NCBI GenBank assembly: GCA_033344875.1
Contig: JAWPMO010000001.1
Location: 1,141,595 to 1,205,594, forward strand
Source: Ilumatobacteraceae bacterium
GTDB lineage: Bacteria > Actinomycetota > Acidimicrobiia > Acidimicrobiales > Ilumatobacteraceae
DNA: 64,000 nt
Reading direction: 5' to 3'
Made by a program: the position numbers and the translations under genes. Shown here in pieces: positions 38,439 through 46,693 of this stretch (its first letter is position 1; each line of letters opens with the position of its first letter). The notes beneath the pieces were generated by a model. The model searched no databases and was not told the origin of the DNA. It saw only the letters and a program-made list of their open reading frames with translations.

Positions 38439-41191
38439 CCGACGACACCACGCCGACCTTCGACACCGGCGACGACATCCGTTTGATCGGCCGACTGATC
38501 GGCGACGTCCTCCGCGAGCAGGCGGGCGACGACGTGTTCGACCTGGTCGAGGAGGTCCGCCGCACCGCGGTTCGGGGCCGCCGGGCCGGCGAGAACCCGA
38601 TCGCCGCGCTCGCGGCGCGCCTCGACGACGCCGATGTCAACGATCAGCTCCACCTCATCCGTGCGTTCGGCTGGCTGTCGCTGCTCGCCAACACCGCCGA
38701 GGATCTCCACACCGAACGACGCCGCCGCTTCCATCGCGACAGCGGCTCTGGTTCGCAGGAGGGCAGCGTCGAAGCCGGCCTCGACCGCATGCTCGCCGAC
38801 GGCGTCGACGCCGAACGCATCGCCGACGAACTGGCCGACCTCCGGGTGTCGCCGGTGATCACCGCCCACCCGACCGAGGTCCGCCGCCAGACGGTGCTCG
38901 ACCACGTCGACGCCGTGTCGACGTTGCTCGCACGGCGGGCCCGAGCGGGCGACAGTCCGAGTGAGCTGGCCGAGATCGACGACCGTCTCCGGCTCGAGGT
39001 TCTCACGCTCTGGCAGACCGCCGAGGTGCGCCTCTCGAAACTCCGCGTCCGCGACGAGATCAACGAGGCGCTCCGCTACTACCGGTCGAGCATCTTCGCC
39101 ACGGTGACCAAGTTGCAGACCGACGTCGAAGAACTCGCGGAACAACGACTCGGTCGCACGCTCTCGGTACCGAACGCGATCTCGATGGGGTCGTGGATCG
39201 GAGGCGACCGCGACGGCAACCCGTTCGTCACCGCCGACGTGCTGCGGTTGGCGGTCGAGATGCAGGCCGGCGTCGCGTTCGAACACCACCTCTCGACGCT
39301 CCACGAGCTGTCGCGTGAGCTGTCGATGTCGGCTCGGCTGATCACCCCGACCGAGGCGCTCGTCGAGCTCGCCGACGCCTCGCACGACGACTCGCCGTTC
39401 CGCGCCGACGAGCCGTATCGCCGCGCGCTCCGCGGCATCCATGCCCGGTTGTGGGCGATGGCGTCATTGGTGATCGACGATGTGCCCGGGCCACTCCCCC
39501 ACGCCGACCTGGAGCCGTACGCATCTGCCGATGCCGTCTCCGCCGACCTCGGCATCGTCATCGAATCGCTCCACTCCCACGGAGCGGGGATGCTCGCGGA
39601 CCAACGGGTTGCGCCGCTCCGTCGGGCGCTCGACACGTTCGGCACCCACCTCTGCGGACTCGACATGCGCCAGAACTCCGCCGTGCACGAGGTGGTGGTC
39701 GACGAGCTGTTCCGGGTCGGCGGCGTCACCGCCGACTACCTCTCGCTCGACGAAGCGGCACGGATCGACGTCCTCACCGCCGAACTCGCCAGCCCCCGTC
39801 CGCTCACCACCCCGTATGCGAACTACTCGGACATCACCCGGAGCGAGTTGGCGGTCGTGACCGAAGCCGCGTCGGCGCACCGCCGCTTCGGAGCCCGCTC
39901 GATCCCCCACTACGTGATCTCGATGGCCGAGTCGGTGAGCGACGTGCTCGAGGTCGCGGTGCTGCTGAAAGAGGTCGGCCTCATCCGCATCGACGGCGAG
40001 ACCGGGAAGCTGTCGAGCGCGCTCGACATCGTGCCGCTGTTCGAAACGGTCGCCGACCTCCGCGCCGCCGACACGACGCTCGTCCAGATGTTCGAGCACG
40101 AGCGGTACGGCCAGATCGTCGAGAGCCGGAACCGCTGGCAGGAGGTCATGATCGGTTACTCCGACTCGAACAAGGACGGCGGCTACGTCACGTCACAGTG
40201 GGAGCTGTACCGGGCGCAGCGGGCCCTCGTGGCTGCCGCCGAACGATGCGACACCCGCCTCCGGCTGTTCCACGGACGCGGGGGCACGGTCGGACGTGGC
40301 GGCGGCCCTGCCTATCAGGCGATCCTCGCCCAGCCCCCTGGGTCGGTACACGGCCAGCTCCGCATCACCGAGCAGGGTGAGATGGTGGCGGCCAAGTACG
40401 CGCAGCCCGCGTCGGCGCGTCGCAACCTCGAGACGTTGCTGTCGGCCACCCTCGAGGCGAGCTGTCTCGACGCCGACGATCTCGGCCCCGATCACGACCG
40501 ATTCGTCGACGCCACCCAGGAGCTCTCCGACCTCGCGTTCAACCGGTACCGGGCGTTGCTCGACGGGCCGGCCGACTTCGTCCGGTTCTTCCAGGCGATC
40601 ACGCCGATCAACGAGATCTCCAGCCTCAACGTCGGGAGCCGACCGGCCAAGCGCAAGAACTCCAACCGGATCGAAGACCTCCGGGCGATCCCCTGGGTGT
40701 TCGGATGGAGCCAGTGCCGGCTCAACATCCCCGGATGGTTCGGCGCAGGCACCGCGTTCGAGTCGTTCGCCACCGACGACGACCGACTCGCGCTCCTCCA
40801 CGAGATGCACGACCGTTGGCCGTTCTTCCGGGCGATGCTCAACAACATGGGCATGGTGCTCGCCAAGACCGACATCGAGGTCGGCCGCAAGTACGCCGAC
40901 GCGCTCGTCGACGATGCCGAACTCCGCGACACGGTCTTCGGTCAGATCGAGGCCGAGCACGACCTCGCCCGCACGTGGCACGCTCGACTGACCGGGTCGG
41001 ACGATCCGCTCGTCGACAACCCGGCGCTCGCACGGAGCATCCGGAACCGGTTCCCGTACCTCGATCCGTTGCACGTCATGCAGATCGAACTGCTCCAGCG
41101 GCACCGGGCCGGTTCGGACGACGACCGGGTCGGGCGCGGCATCCAGCTGACGCTCAACACGATCGCCACGGGCCTGCGCAACAGCGGCTGA
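38435..41191 (+). CDS. ppc: Phosphoenolpyruvate carboxylase
   Basis: Adds bicarbonate to PEP to make oxaloacetate, refilling the citrate cycle. The 918 residues hold all family landmarks: VITAHPTEVRRQTV with the catalytic His, WIGGDRDGNPFVT, VMIGYSDSNKDGGYVTSQW, the mobile loop FHGRGGTVGRGGGPAYQAI, FGWSQCRLNIPGWFGAGTAF, and the C-terminal NTIATGLRNSG, which closes the active site. Its start overlaps the lipoprotein stop, so expression probably comes from the promoter at 37958. The frame is intact and of normal length. Confidence 0.98.
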   Translation: MTDDTTPTFDTGDDIRLIGRLIGDVLREQAGDDVFDLVEEVRRTAVRGRRAGENPIAALAARLDDADVNDQLHLIRAFGWLSLLANTAEDLHTERRRRFHRDSGSGSQEGSVEAGLDRMLADGVDAERIADELADLRVSPVITAHPTEVRRQTVLDHVDAVSTLLARRARAGDSPSELAEIDDRLRLEVLTLWQTAEVRLSKLRVRDEINEALRYYRSSIFATVTKLQTDVEELAEQRLGRTLSVPNAISMGSWIGGDRDGNPFVTADVLRLAVEMQAGVAFEHHLSTLHELSRELSMSARLITPTEALVELADASHDDSPFRADEPYRRALRGIHARLWAMASLVIDDVPGPLPHADLEPYASADAVSADLGIVIESLHSHGAGMLADQRVAPLRRALDTFGTHLCGLDMRQNSAVHEVVVDELFRVGGVTADYLSLDEAARIDVLTAELASPRPLTTPYANYSDITRSELAVVTEAASAHRRFGARSIPHYVISMAESVSDVLEVAVLLKEVGLIRIDGETGKLSSALDIVPLFETVADLRAADTTLVQMFEHERYGQIVESRNRWQEVMIGYSDSNKDGGYVTSQWELYRAQRALVAAAERCDTRLRLFHGRGGTVGRGGGPAYQAILAQPPGSVHGQLRITEQGEMVAAKYAQPASARRNLETLLSATLEASCLDADDLGPDHDRFVDATQELSDLAFNRYRALLDGPADFVRFFQAITPINEISSLNVGSRPAKRKNSNRIEDLRAIPWVFGWSQCRLNIPGWFGAGTAFESFATDDDRLALLHEMHDRWPFFRAMLNNMGMVLAKTDIEVGRKYADALVDDAELRDTVFGQIEAEHDLARTWHARLTGSDDPLVDNPALARSIRNRFPYLDPLHVMQIELLQRHRAGSDDDRVGRGIQLTLNTIATGLRNSG

Positions 41192-41255
41192 ACGGAGCGA
41201 ACCCGGTGCGCCCGGATCGGTTTCGGCGGGGAGCCGACGCGGGTACGGTCGGGGC

Positions 41256-41525
41256 ATGAGCGATCACCGGATCAGCATCACGTACTGCGTCCCTTGAGAC
41301 TATTCGGAGCGCGCCGTGGGCGCTGCACGAGATCTCCTGCACGACTACCAGCACATCATCAGCGAGTTGTCGCTGGTGACGGGGTCGAAAGGAGTGTTCG
41401 ATGTCGTCGTGGACGGCCGGACTCTGTACTCGAAGCACGAGACCGGCCGCCACGCCGAACCACTTGAAGTGTTGACGCTCTTTCGGGAGCAGTACGCCAC
41501 CGACGTCACGCCGTACGAGCGCTAG
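41256..41525 (+). CDS. SelW-like Rdx-family selenoprotein with in-frame TGA (Sec14)
   Basis: A small thioredoxin-fold redox protein. Reading through TGA at 41295-41297 gives 89 residues: MSDHRISITYCVPUDYSERA, then LLHDYQHIISELSLVTG, GVFDVVVDGRTLYSKHETGR and a helical end. This fits the SelW/SelT/SelH (Rdx) pattern: a first strand, CxxU/CxxC, then GxFxVxVDGxxxYSKxxTG. The TGA falls exactly at the second redox Cys, so U14 with Cys11 makes CVPU. TACGGT (41244-41249) lies six bases before the ATG, a leaderless promoter. A hairpin with GU in its loop begins nine bases after TGA. A call starting at GTG 41316 would lose the active site. A nonsense mutation is the main alternative. Confidence 0.85.
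41306..41326 (+). promoter_or_regulatory. Candidate bacterial SECIS hairpin
   Basis: Downstream of the TGA, GCGCC-GTG-GGCGC (41311-41323) or, in a second register, AGCGC-(7 nt)-GCGCT (41308-41324) forms a stable stem inside the coding frame. The apical GTG starts 18 nt after the TGA. Loop size, the leading G and the distance agree with the published bacterial SECIS model. Confidence 0.6.
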
Positions 41526-41568
41526 AACTCAGCGCCCGTGGTCAACAGGTGTCAACCGTCGTCGTGGA

Positions 41569-41769
41569 TCAGACGACCTTGACGCCGACCGCTTCCGGAC
41601 CCTTGCGTCCGGCTGCGATCTCGAACTCGACCTGCTGACCGTCGAGGAGGGTGCGACGCCCGGTGCCTTCGATGTTGCTGAAGTGCACGAACACGTCGTC
41701 ACCGTCGTCGCGGCTGATGAAACCAAAGCCCTTCTGATCGTTGAAGAACTTCACTGTGCCGATGGCCAT
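41569..41769 (-). CDS. Cold-shock domain protein (CspA family)
   Basis: A 66-residue single-stranded nucleic-acid-binding protein and RNA chaperone. RNP1 is KGFGFI and RNP2 is VFVHFS, set in the five-strand OB fold ([36 protein letters not shown]). Full length for the family. AGAAAGCAG precedes the ATG, and the next 160 bp upstream carry no gene, leaving room for the long regulatory leader usual for csp genes. It is convergent with the selenoprotein gene, 43 bp apart. Confidence 0.96.
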   Translation of the reverse strand: MAIGTVKFFNDQKGFGFISRDDGDDVFVHFSNIEGTGRRTLLDGQQVEFEIAAGRKGPEAVGVKVV

Positions 41770-41934
41770 TGCTTACTGCTTTCTGTATTCGCCGATCACC
41801 ACCGCGGCGACCGACATTCACCTGAACGTTACCCAGCCGGTGTGATGTTTGCTCGTCGCGGCGCCGTCCCGACCGAGTGCGTCGTCCACCTCACACCCCT
41901 GGATCTCGTCGCCGACCCTCCGCCGACACGGCGG

Positions 41935-42870
41935 TCACCAGTTCGTCGGACCGCTGATCCGGTCCGCCACGTCGGCGCCGTCGGGGATGAAATGCACCAC
42001 GTACGAACGTCGGGTCGTCTCCGGCCGACGGATCGCCTGCCCACCGTGGATCAGCATCCCGTGCCAGAACAGCACGTCGCCCTTGCGCGCCAGGAAGGTG
42101 TGCTCGGCGAATCCGGCGGACTCGGTGGCAACGTGCGCGTTGTAGGCCGCCGATGTCGTCGGATCGGCCGTCCGCAGGTTCACCATCGGGTAGCTGCCGA
42201 ACCCGTCGAACAGTTCGCGACGGTGTGATCCGGGGTAGTACACCAGCGGGCCGGAGCCTTCCACGATGTCCTCGCAGGCGATCCATGCACCGCAGATCAG
42301 GTTCGGCACGCCGAGGTGGAACACGGCCGTGTCCTGGTGCAGCGCCTGCGTGCTGCCGTTGTGGAAGTTGATGCTGTAGTTGGCCCGGCTGTCGACGCCG
42401 AGGATCATCGACGCGATCCGACGCAACTCGGGGTGCTGACGCACGGCATCGGCGGCAGCGGAGTGTTGGTAGAACCCGTGGATCCGCCAACTCGACCGGT
42501 CACGAACCGCCACCCGCTCGGCGGGCTCGAGCGCCAGCAGGTCGCGATGGTCGGTGTTCGGCCGATGACCGTCGGGCATCACGAGGTCGTGCAGCACGGC
42601 GCTCGGCGCGAGGTCGTCGTCGACGAACAAGCGGTCGAGGTCGTCCACCATGTGATCGATCAGGTCGTGCGGGACGACGTTCTCGACGATCGCATACCCG
42701 TCGCGCACCCACGACTGCAGCACGCGACGATCGTCCGGCCGGTTCGCCCGTGCGTCGATCTGCTCGAGCGCGTCGGGTTGGTCGAACCACGCAACATCGG
42801 GCAGATGCGGCGGTCGTCGACCTCCCGTGAGGCGGTCGGCGAGTCGTCGGATCGGCGCCAGGACTCCCAT
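41935..42870 (-). CDS. Phytanoyl-CoA dioxygenase-like Fe(II)/2-oxoglutarate oxygenase
   Basis: A 311-residue non-haem iron oxygenase. The iron-binding HxD is in TQALHQDTAVF and the distal His in LFWHGMLIHGG, followed by an Arg in RRSYVVHFIP that would hold 2-oxoglutarate. PhyH family members hydroxylate lipids, osmolytes or natural products; no substrate is indicated. ATG 42870 is supported by TAGCTT seven bases upstream (leaderless). GTG 42900 would include that promoter. It is divergent from a second oxygenase gene. Confidence 0.88.
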   Translation of the reverse strand: MGVLAPIRRLADRLTGGRRPPHLPDVAWFDQPDALEQIDARANRPDDRRVLQSWVRDGYAIVENVVPHDLIDHMVDDLDRLFVDDDLAPSAVLHDLVMPDGHRPNTDHRDLLALEPAERVAVRDRSSWRIHGFYQHSAAADAVRQHPELRRIASMILGVDSRANYSINFHNGSTQALHQDTAVFHLGVPNLICGAWIACEDIVEGSGPLVYYPGSHRRELFDGFGSYPMVNLRTADPTTSAAYNAHVATESAGFAEHTFLARKGDVLFWHGMLIHGGQAIRRPETTRRSYVVHFIPDGADVADRISGPTNW

Positions 42871-43007
42871 GTCGACGAAGCTAGTCGGCCGGCGCGACAC
42901 CTCGCCCGAACACGCCCTCCCAGCAATACCCGACCAAGCTGGTCGGATTCATCGGAATATCGATTAGGCTTCGCTCACCCATCGTCGTTCGACCCATCGG
43001 AGACAAC

Positions 43008-44078
43008 ATGAGCGACACTCTGATCCGGCCCGCCGAGGTGAGCCACCACGACATCATCGAACCCCGCTGGTGGCAGGGAACGCCCGCGGTCGACCCGATG
43101 GCGTACCAGGTCGACCGGACCGAGTTCGCGATGGATGCGAGCGACCTCGATCCCGATGGCGCCCTCGCCCGCCGGATGCGTGATACCTTCCGCGACGTCG
43201 GCTTGGTGCGCCTCGTGAACACCGGGCTCACCGATCACTCCGACATGCGGGCGTTCGCCCAGCTCGTCGTCGACGCCGAGATGCCGTACGAGGGAGGCGC
43301 GAATCCGCGCGACGCTCTCGAGCCGAACGTGTTCGAGATCGGCGCTCCCCTCCCTGCATGGCTCCACTACCACCACGAGATGGCATACGTCGGCACCAGC
43401 ACCAAGATGGTGGCGTTCCTGTGCAAGCGCGAACTCCCGGGGCGCGGCGCCACGTTCGTCTCCGACAACCTCCGCGTGACCGACGCTCTGCTCGCCACCG
43501 AGTTCGGCCAGAAGCTCGCCCGGCTCGGCATCTGTTACCGGCGCGACCTCACCGACCGCGAGGCGTTCAACGGTCGCGCCCCCGTCGGCGTGTACAACCA
43601 TTGGCAGCAGTCGCTGGGCACCGACGATCCGGCCGAGGCCGAGCGACGGGCACGGTCGAAAGGACTCCAGACCTCGTGGGGCCCCGATCGGCTGCTGCGC
43701 ACGCGCTACTACGTCTCGGCATTCGAGTACTTCCCGCAGCTCGATCGCAACGTGCTGTACAGCAGCGTCGCCGACCACGCGATGTGGTTCGACACCTGGC
43801 CGTTGGTCGAGCAACTCCCGCCCGATCAGCGACCGCTCTGGATGACCTTCGGCGACGACACCGACTTCACGATCGACGAGCTGCGGCAGTTCGTCGAGGT
43901 CTACGACCGGTTCGGTTCGCCGATCGACTGGCGCGTCGGCGACGTCGGGGTGATCTGCAACTACCGGTTCGCTCACGGGCGTCCGTCGATCGTGCTCGGC
44001 GAGCACGAGGAACGCGAACTCGGTGTGCTGCTGGGCGAGCCGTTCCAGCGGGTCGGCCACCTTGGCGACAAGTGGTGA
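43008..44078 (+). CDS. TauD/TfdA-like Fe(II)/2-oxoglutarate oxygenase
   Basis: A 356-residue enzyme of the TauD/clavaminate-synthase-like fold. The probable iron ligands are His and Glu in LHYHHEMAYVG and the distal His in NYRFAHGRPSIVL, next to the 2-oxoglutarate-binding Arg. Segments GRGATFVSDN and FTIDELRQFVEVY fit the family. The substrate is unknown. It is divergent from a phytanoyl-type oxygenase; with a third oxygenase at 45,902, the region is rich in this chemistry. The start ATG lies after CATCGGAGAC, a weak ribosome site. Confidence 0.86.
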   Translation: MSDTLIRPAEVSHHDIIEPRWWQGTPAVDPMAYQVDRTEFAMDASDLDPDGALARRMRDTFRDVGLVRLVNTGLTDHSDMRAFAQLVVDAEMPYEGGANPRDALEPNVFEIGAPLPAWLHYHHEMAYVGTSTKMVAFLCKRELPGRGATFVSDNLRVTDALLATEFGQKLARLGICYRRDLTDREAFNGRAPVGVYNHWQQSLGTDDPAEAERRARSKGLQTSWGPDRLLRTRYYVSAFEYFPQLDRNVLYSSVADHAMWFDTWPLVEQLPPDQRPLWMTFGDDTDFTIDELRQFVEVYDRFGSPIDWRVGDVGVICNYRFAHGRPSIVLGEHEERELGVLLGEPFQRVGHLGDKW

Positions 44079-44097
44079 GCGGCGTCACACTGGCCAC

Positions 44098-44397
44098 ATG
44101 ATCGTCGTCCTCGCCTCGAACGAACCGCCGCGTCTCACCGACCTCGATCGGCTCGACCGGTTGCACGCCGAACTGCACGGCGCACTCGACGCAGCCCAGC
44201 TCGGCGACCTGTGCGAACCCGCCGAGGACGAGCACGTGTGGCTCGACGTCGCCCGGGCCCGCGCCAACGGTGTCGAACGCTCGTCCGACGCGACGTTCGG
44301 CGAGAACTTCGACGCCATGATCGGCTACGCGGCGAGCAAGGGCTGGCTCAACGACGCCGGGACCCACGTGCGCGCCCATGTCGAGCCCGCCGACTGA
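44098..44397 (+). CDS. Hypothetical 99-residue protein
   Basis: Not recognised. Acidic soluble protein (MIVVLASNEPPRLTDLDRLD; ATFGENFDAMIGYAASKGWL). Hydrophilic helices suggest a small helical bundle. CACACT ends six bases before the ATG, an acceptable leaderless -10. It starts 19 bp after the TauD-like gene. Coding status rests on codon pattern and conserved-looking composition only. Confidence 0.6.
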   Translation: MIVVLASNEPPRLTDLDRLDRLHAELHGALDAAQLGDLCEPAEDEHVWLDVARARANGVERSSDATFGENFDAMIGYAASKGWLNDAGTHVRAHVEPAD

Positions 44398-44452
44398 CCC
44401 TGTCCGGCGACGGTCTCGACCCCGCGCCGACCGGCTCGATACCATCGTCGCC

Positions 44453-44674
44453 GTGCCCACCGACCGTCAGACCCTGAACCTCGTAGCCGCCGTGCTCTGC
44501 GGAGTCGGCAGCCTGGCCGCCCTGATCGACGGGTGGTCATCCGGCGGCCTCGGCAATCGGACGTCGCGTGCGGGCATCCTGTCGGGCCTGTTCGGCACCG
44601 TCGGCTCGATCGCGTGGGCCGTCTCGGCGTTCCAGGACCGCCAGGAATCGCGTGGCGAGACCGACCTCGCCTGA
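44453..44674 (+). CDS. Small two-helix membrane protein
   Basis: A 73-residue protein with two predicted helices (LNLVAAVLCGVGSLAALI and AGILSGLFGTVGSIAWAV) and a charged end. No family is recognised. GTG 44453 is picked because TACCAT sits exactly seven bases upstream; a longer start at 44378 would overlap the previous gene with non-hydrophobic residues. Its end overlaps the MFS gene start by 23 bp, so translation may be coupled. Confidence 0.6.
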   Translation: MPTDRQTLNLVAAVLCGVGSLAALIDGWSSGGLGNRTSRAGILSGLFGTVGSIAWAVSAFQDRQESRGETDLA

Positions 44675-45887
44675 GCCACCCGCCGCTCCACGCCCAGCAC
44701 CGGGCATCGGCCTCGGGCGCCTCGTCCTGCCCGTCTATCTCCCGGTCATCGCCGGGACGATCGGTGTCGCGGTCCTCGTTCCGGTCCTGCCGCTCTACCT
44801 GAAGGACTCGGGCCTCTCGCTCCGCACGACATCGGTCGTACTCGCCGCGGTCGGTCTCGGCGCCGCGGTCGGCAGCCTGCCTGCCGGCTCCTTGCTCGCA
44901 CGTTTCGGTGAGCGACGTGTGCTGTTCGTCTCGCTCGGAGCGCTCGCCGCCAGCACGGCACTGCTCGGCTTCACGACGGCGGTCGTCGCGCTCGTAGCGC
45001 TCCGGATGGCTGCGGGCGCCTCCAACGTCGCGCTGCGTCTCTCACGCCAGACCTACATCGCACGCCGTGTCCTCGGCGAGCACCGTGGGCGCTCGATGGC
45101 GATGATCGGCGGTTCGTTCCGGTTCTCGCTGCTCGTCGGACCGCTGCTCGGCGGGTGGCTGGTCGACACGTCCGGATTCGCGACGACGTTCGTGGTCGCC
45201 GGAGGCTTCGCCGCGCTCGGCGTGATCCCGCCCCTGATCAGCGGCCCGCGCCACCTCGCTCCACGCACCGACGTGGTCGCCGTCCCCCAGTTCGGAGTGG
45301 TCGACGCGATGCGGACCCATTGGCGCCTCCTCCTCGTCGCCGGTGTCGTCCCGCTGCTGGTGATGACCGCACGGGAAGGCCGGTTCGTCGTGCTCCCCCT
45401 GATCAGCGACGACCTCGGGCTCAGCCCGACCGCCGTCGGGGCGGTGATCGCGGTCGGCACCGGCGCCGATCTCCTCCTGTTCCCCGTCGCCGGGTTCGTG
45501 ATGGACCGCTTCGGACGCCTCGCTGCCATGGTGCCGGCGTTCGGCACCATCGCCGTGGGCCTCCTCATGCTGGCAGCAGCCGGCTCGACCACGTCGGTCG
45601 TGGTCGCCGGTGCCGTGATCGGCATCGGCAACGGCCTGAGTTCCGGCACGATGCTCACGCTCGGCAGCGACCTCGCTCCCGCGGATGCGACCGGGCCGTT
45701 CCTCGCGGGGCTCGCCGCGATGCAGGACGCCGGGAGGGTCACCGGTCCGCTGCTCGTCGGCGTCATCGGCGCCGGTGCCGGGTTGGGCGTCGCATCGGTT
45801 GCGCTCGCGGCCGTGCTGGTCGGCGCCGTGTTGTGGCTGGTGCTCGTGATCGGCGAGACCGGCGGCGTGCCGGCCCCGGCCCGCTGA
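44652..45887 (+). CDS. MFS transporter
   Basis: A 411-residue major-facilitator exporter or importer with twelve predicted helices. Features include an N-terminal GTIGVAVLVPVLPLYLKDSG segment, LPAGSLLARFGERRVLF (the loop 2-3 motif), RSMAMIGGSFRFSLLVGPLL in helix 5, and VAGFVMDRFGRLAAM in the second half. The substrate cannot be told from sequence; multidrug efflux is common for this pattern. GTG 44652 overlaps the small membrane gene. There is no regulator next to it. Confidence 0.88.
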   Translation: MARPTSPEPPAAPRPAPGIGLGRLVLPVYLPVIAGTIGVAVLVPVLPLYLKDSGLSLRTTSVVLAAVGLGAAVGSLPAGSLLARFGERRVLFVSLGALAASTALLGFTTAVVALVALRMAAGASNVALRLSRQTYIARRVLGEHRGRSMAMIGGSFRFSLLVGPLLGGWLVDTSGFATTFVVAGGFAALGVIPPLISGPRHLAPRTDVVAVPQFGVVDAMRTHWRLLLVAGVVPLLVMTAREGRFVVLPLISDDLGLSPTAVGAVIAVGTGADLLLFPVAGFVMDRFGRLAAMVPAFGTIAVGLLMLAAAGSTTSVVVAGAVIGIGNGLSSGTMLTLGSDLAPADATGPFLAGLAAMQDAGRVTGPLLVGVIGAGAGLGVASVALAAVLVGAVLWLVLVIGETGGVPAPAR

Positions 45888-45901
45888 CCGTGAGGTCGGG
45901 G

Positions 45902-46600
45902 TCAGCGACGCTTCTTGCGCTTCGGTGGCCGCTTCGGCTGCGGCATCGTGCGCGACGACACCGGCGCCGCAGGACCCTTCTGGTACCGGTGTTCGCGGAA
46001 CCACAGGTTGCATGCCCACTTCTCGCCCGACTCGACGGGCAGACCGCCGTGCAGCGAGTGCGGGTGTCGGTCGCTGGTCCCGGGAACGAGGTTGTGGAAC
46101 AGGCACAGCCGGCCGGGCACCGCCTCGACTTCCACGTCGAGTTTCGGGAAGCCGGTCGCGCCGCCGGCCGGCACCTCGTTGAGGTACATCAGCGCCGTGA
46201 CGAGTCGGTTGCCGCCGCGGGCGGTCTTCTCCTTACCCTTCGGCGTGTCGATGTCCCACGCGTCGAAGTGCGGTTTGTACTGCTGCGTCTCACCGTAGTG
46301 GACGACCTGCAGCGACTCCGCGTGGGTGGTCGGCAGGCCGACGAGGTCGCCGACCCGCTTCACCAGGCCGCGGATGATCGGCGTCTGGTTGTGCTTCACC
46401 CATCCGACGCTGCCCGTGCGCTTCTCGCTGGTCGCGTTCTTGCCGAGCCGGCTGACCTTGGCCTCGCTCATGTTCGGGGACCCGAGTTCGACGATGTGCT
46501 CCCGTTCGATGTCGCTCAGGAAGTCGTCGATCACCCAGACGAGTGGGTCGTCGGCGACGGGGACGCCGAGTTCGTACTCCGACTTGAGCAGTGTGACCAT
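45902..46600 (-). CDS. Prolyl-4-hydroxylase-type Fe(II)/2-oxoglutarate oxygenase
   Basis: A 232-residue enzyme of the P4H/PHD family. The iron site HxD is in YKPHFDAWD and the distal His in HSLHGGLPV; Lys in GEKWACNLWFREH would bind 2-oxoglutarate. The N-terminus WVIDDFLSDIEREHIVELG is typical of bacterial P4H proteins. The last 30 residues are strongly basic (KRPPKRKKRR). The target could be a protein prolyl residue. The start at 46600 is preceded by GACACT with six bases between. It is convergent with the MFS gene, 14 bp apart. Confidence 0.88.
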   Translation of the reverse strand: MVTLLKSEYELGVPVADDPLVWVIDDFLSDIEREHIVELGSPNMSEAKVSRLGKNATSEKRTGSVGWVKHNQTPIIRGLVKRVGDLVGLPTTHAESLQVVHYGETQQYKPHFDAWDIDTPKGKEKTARGGNRLVTALMYLNEVPAGGATGFPKLDVEVEAVPGRLCLFHNLVPGTSDRHPHSLHGGLPVESGEKWACNLWFREHRYQKGPAAPVSSRTMPQPKRPPKRKKRR

Positions 46601-46693
46601 GCCTTCAGTGTCGCAGATCCGCCCGTCCCGGGGCGGGCGAGTCGCCGCCTGGCCGAGTCGCCAGCGGCGTCGGCGTGGTGACAAGCTCACCGC

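Noticed and set aside
41316-41525. Open frame of 69 residues starting at GTG 41316 as a complete gene
   Set aside because: It lacks the redox motif and first strand; the full reading from ATG 41256 through TGA explains the sequence better.
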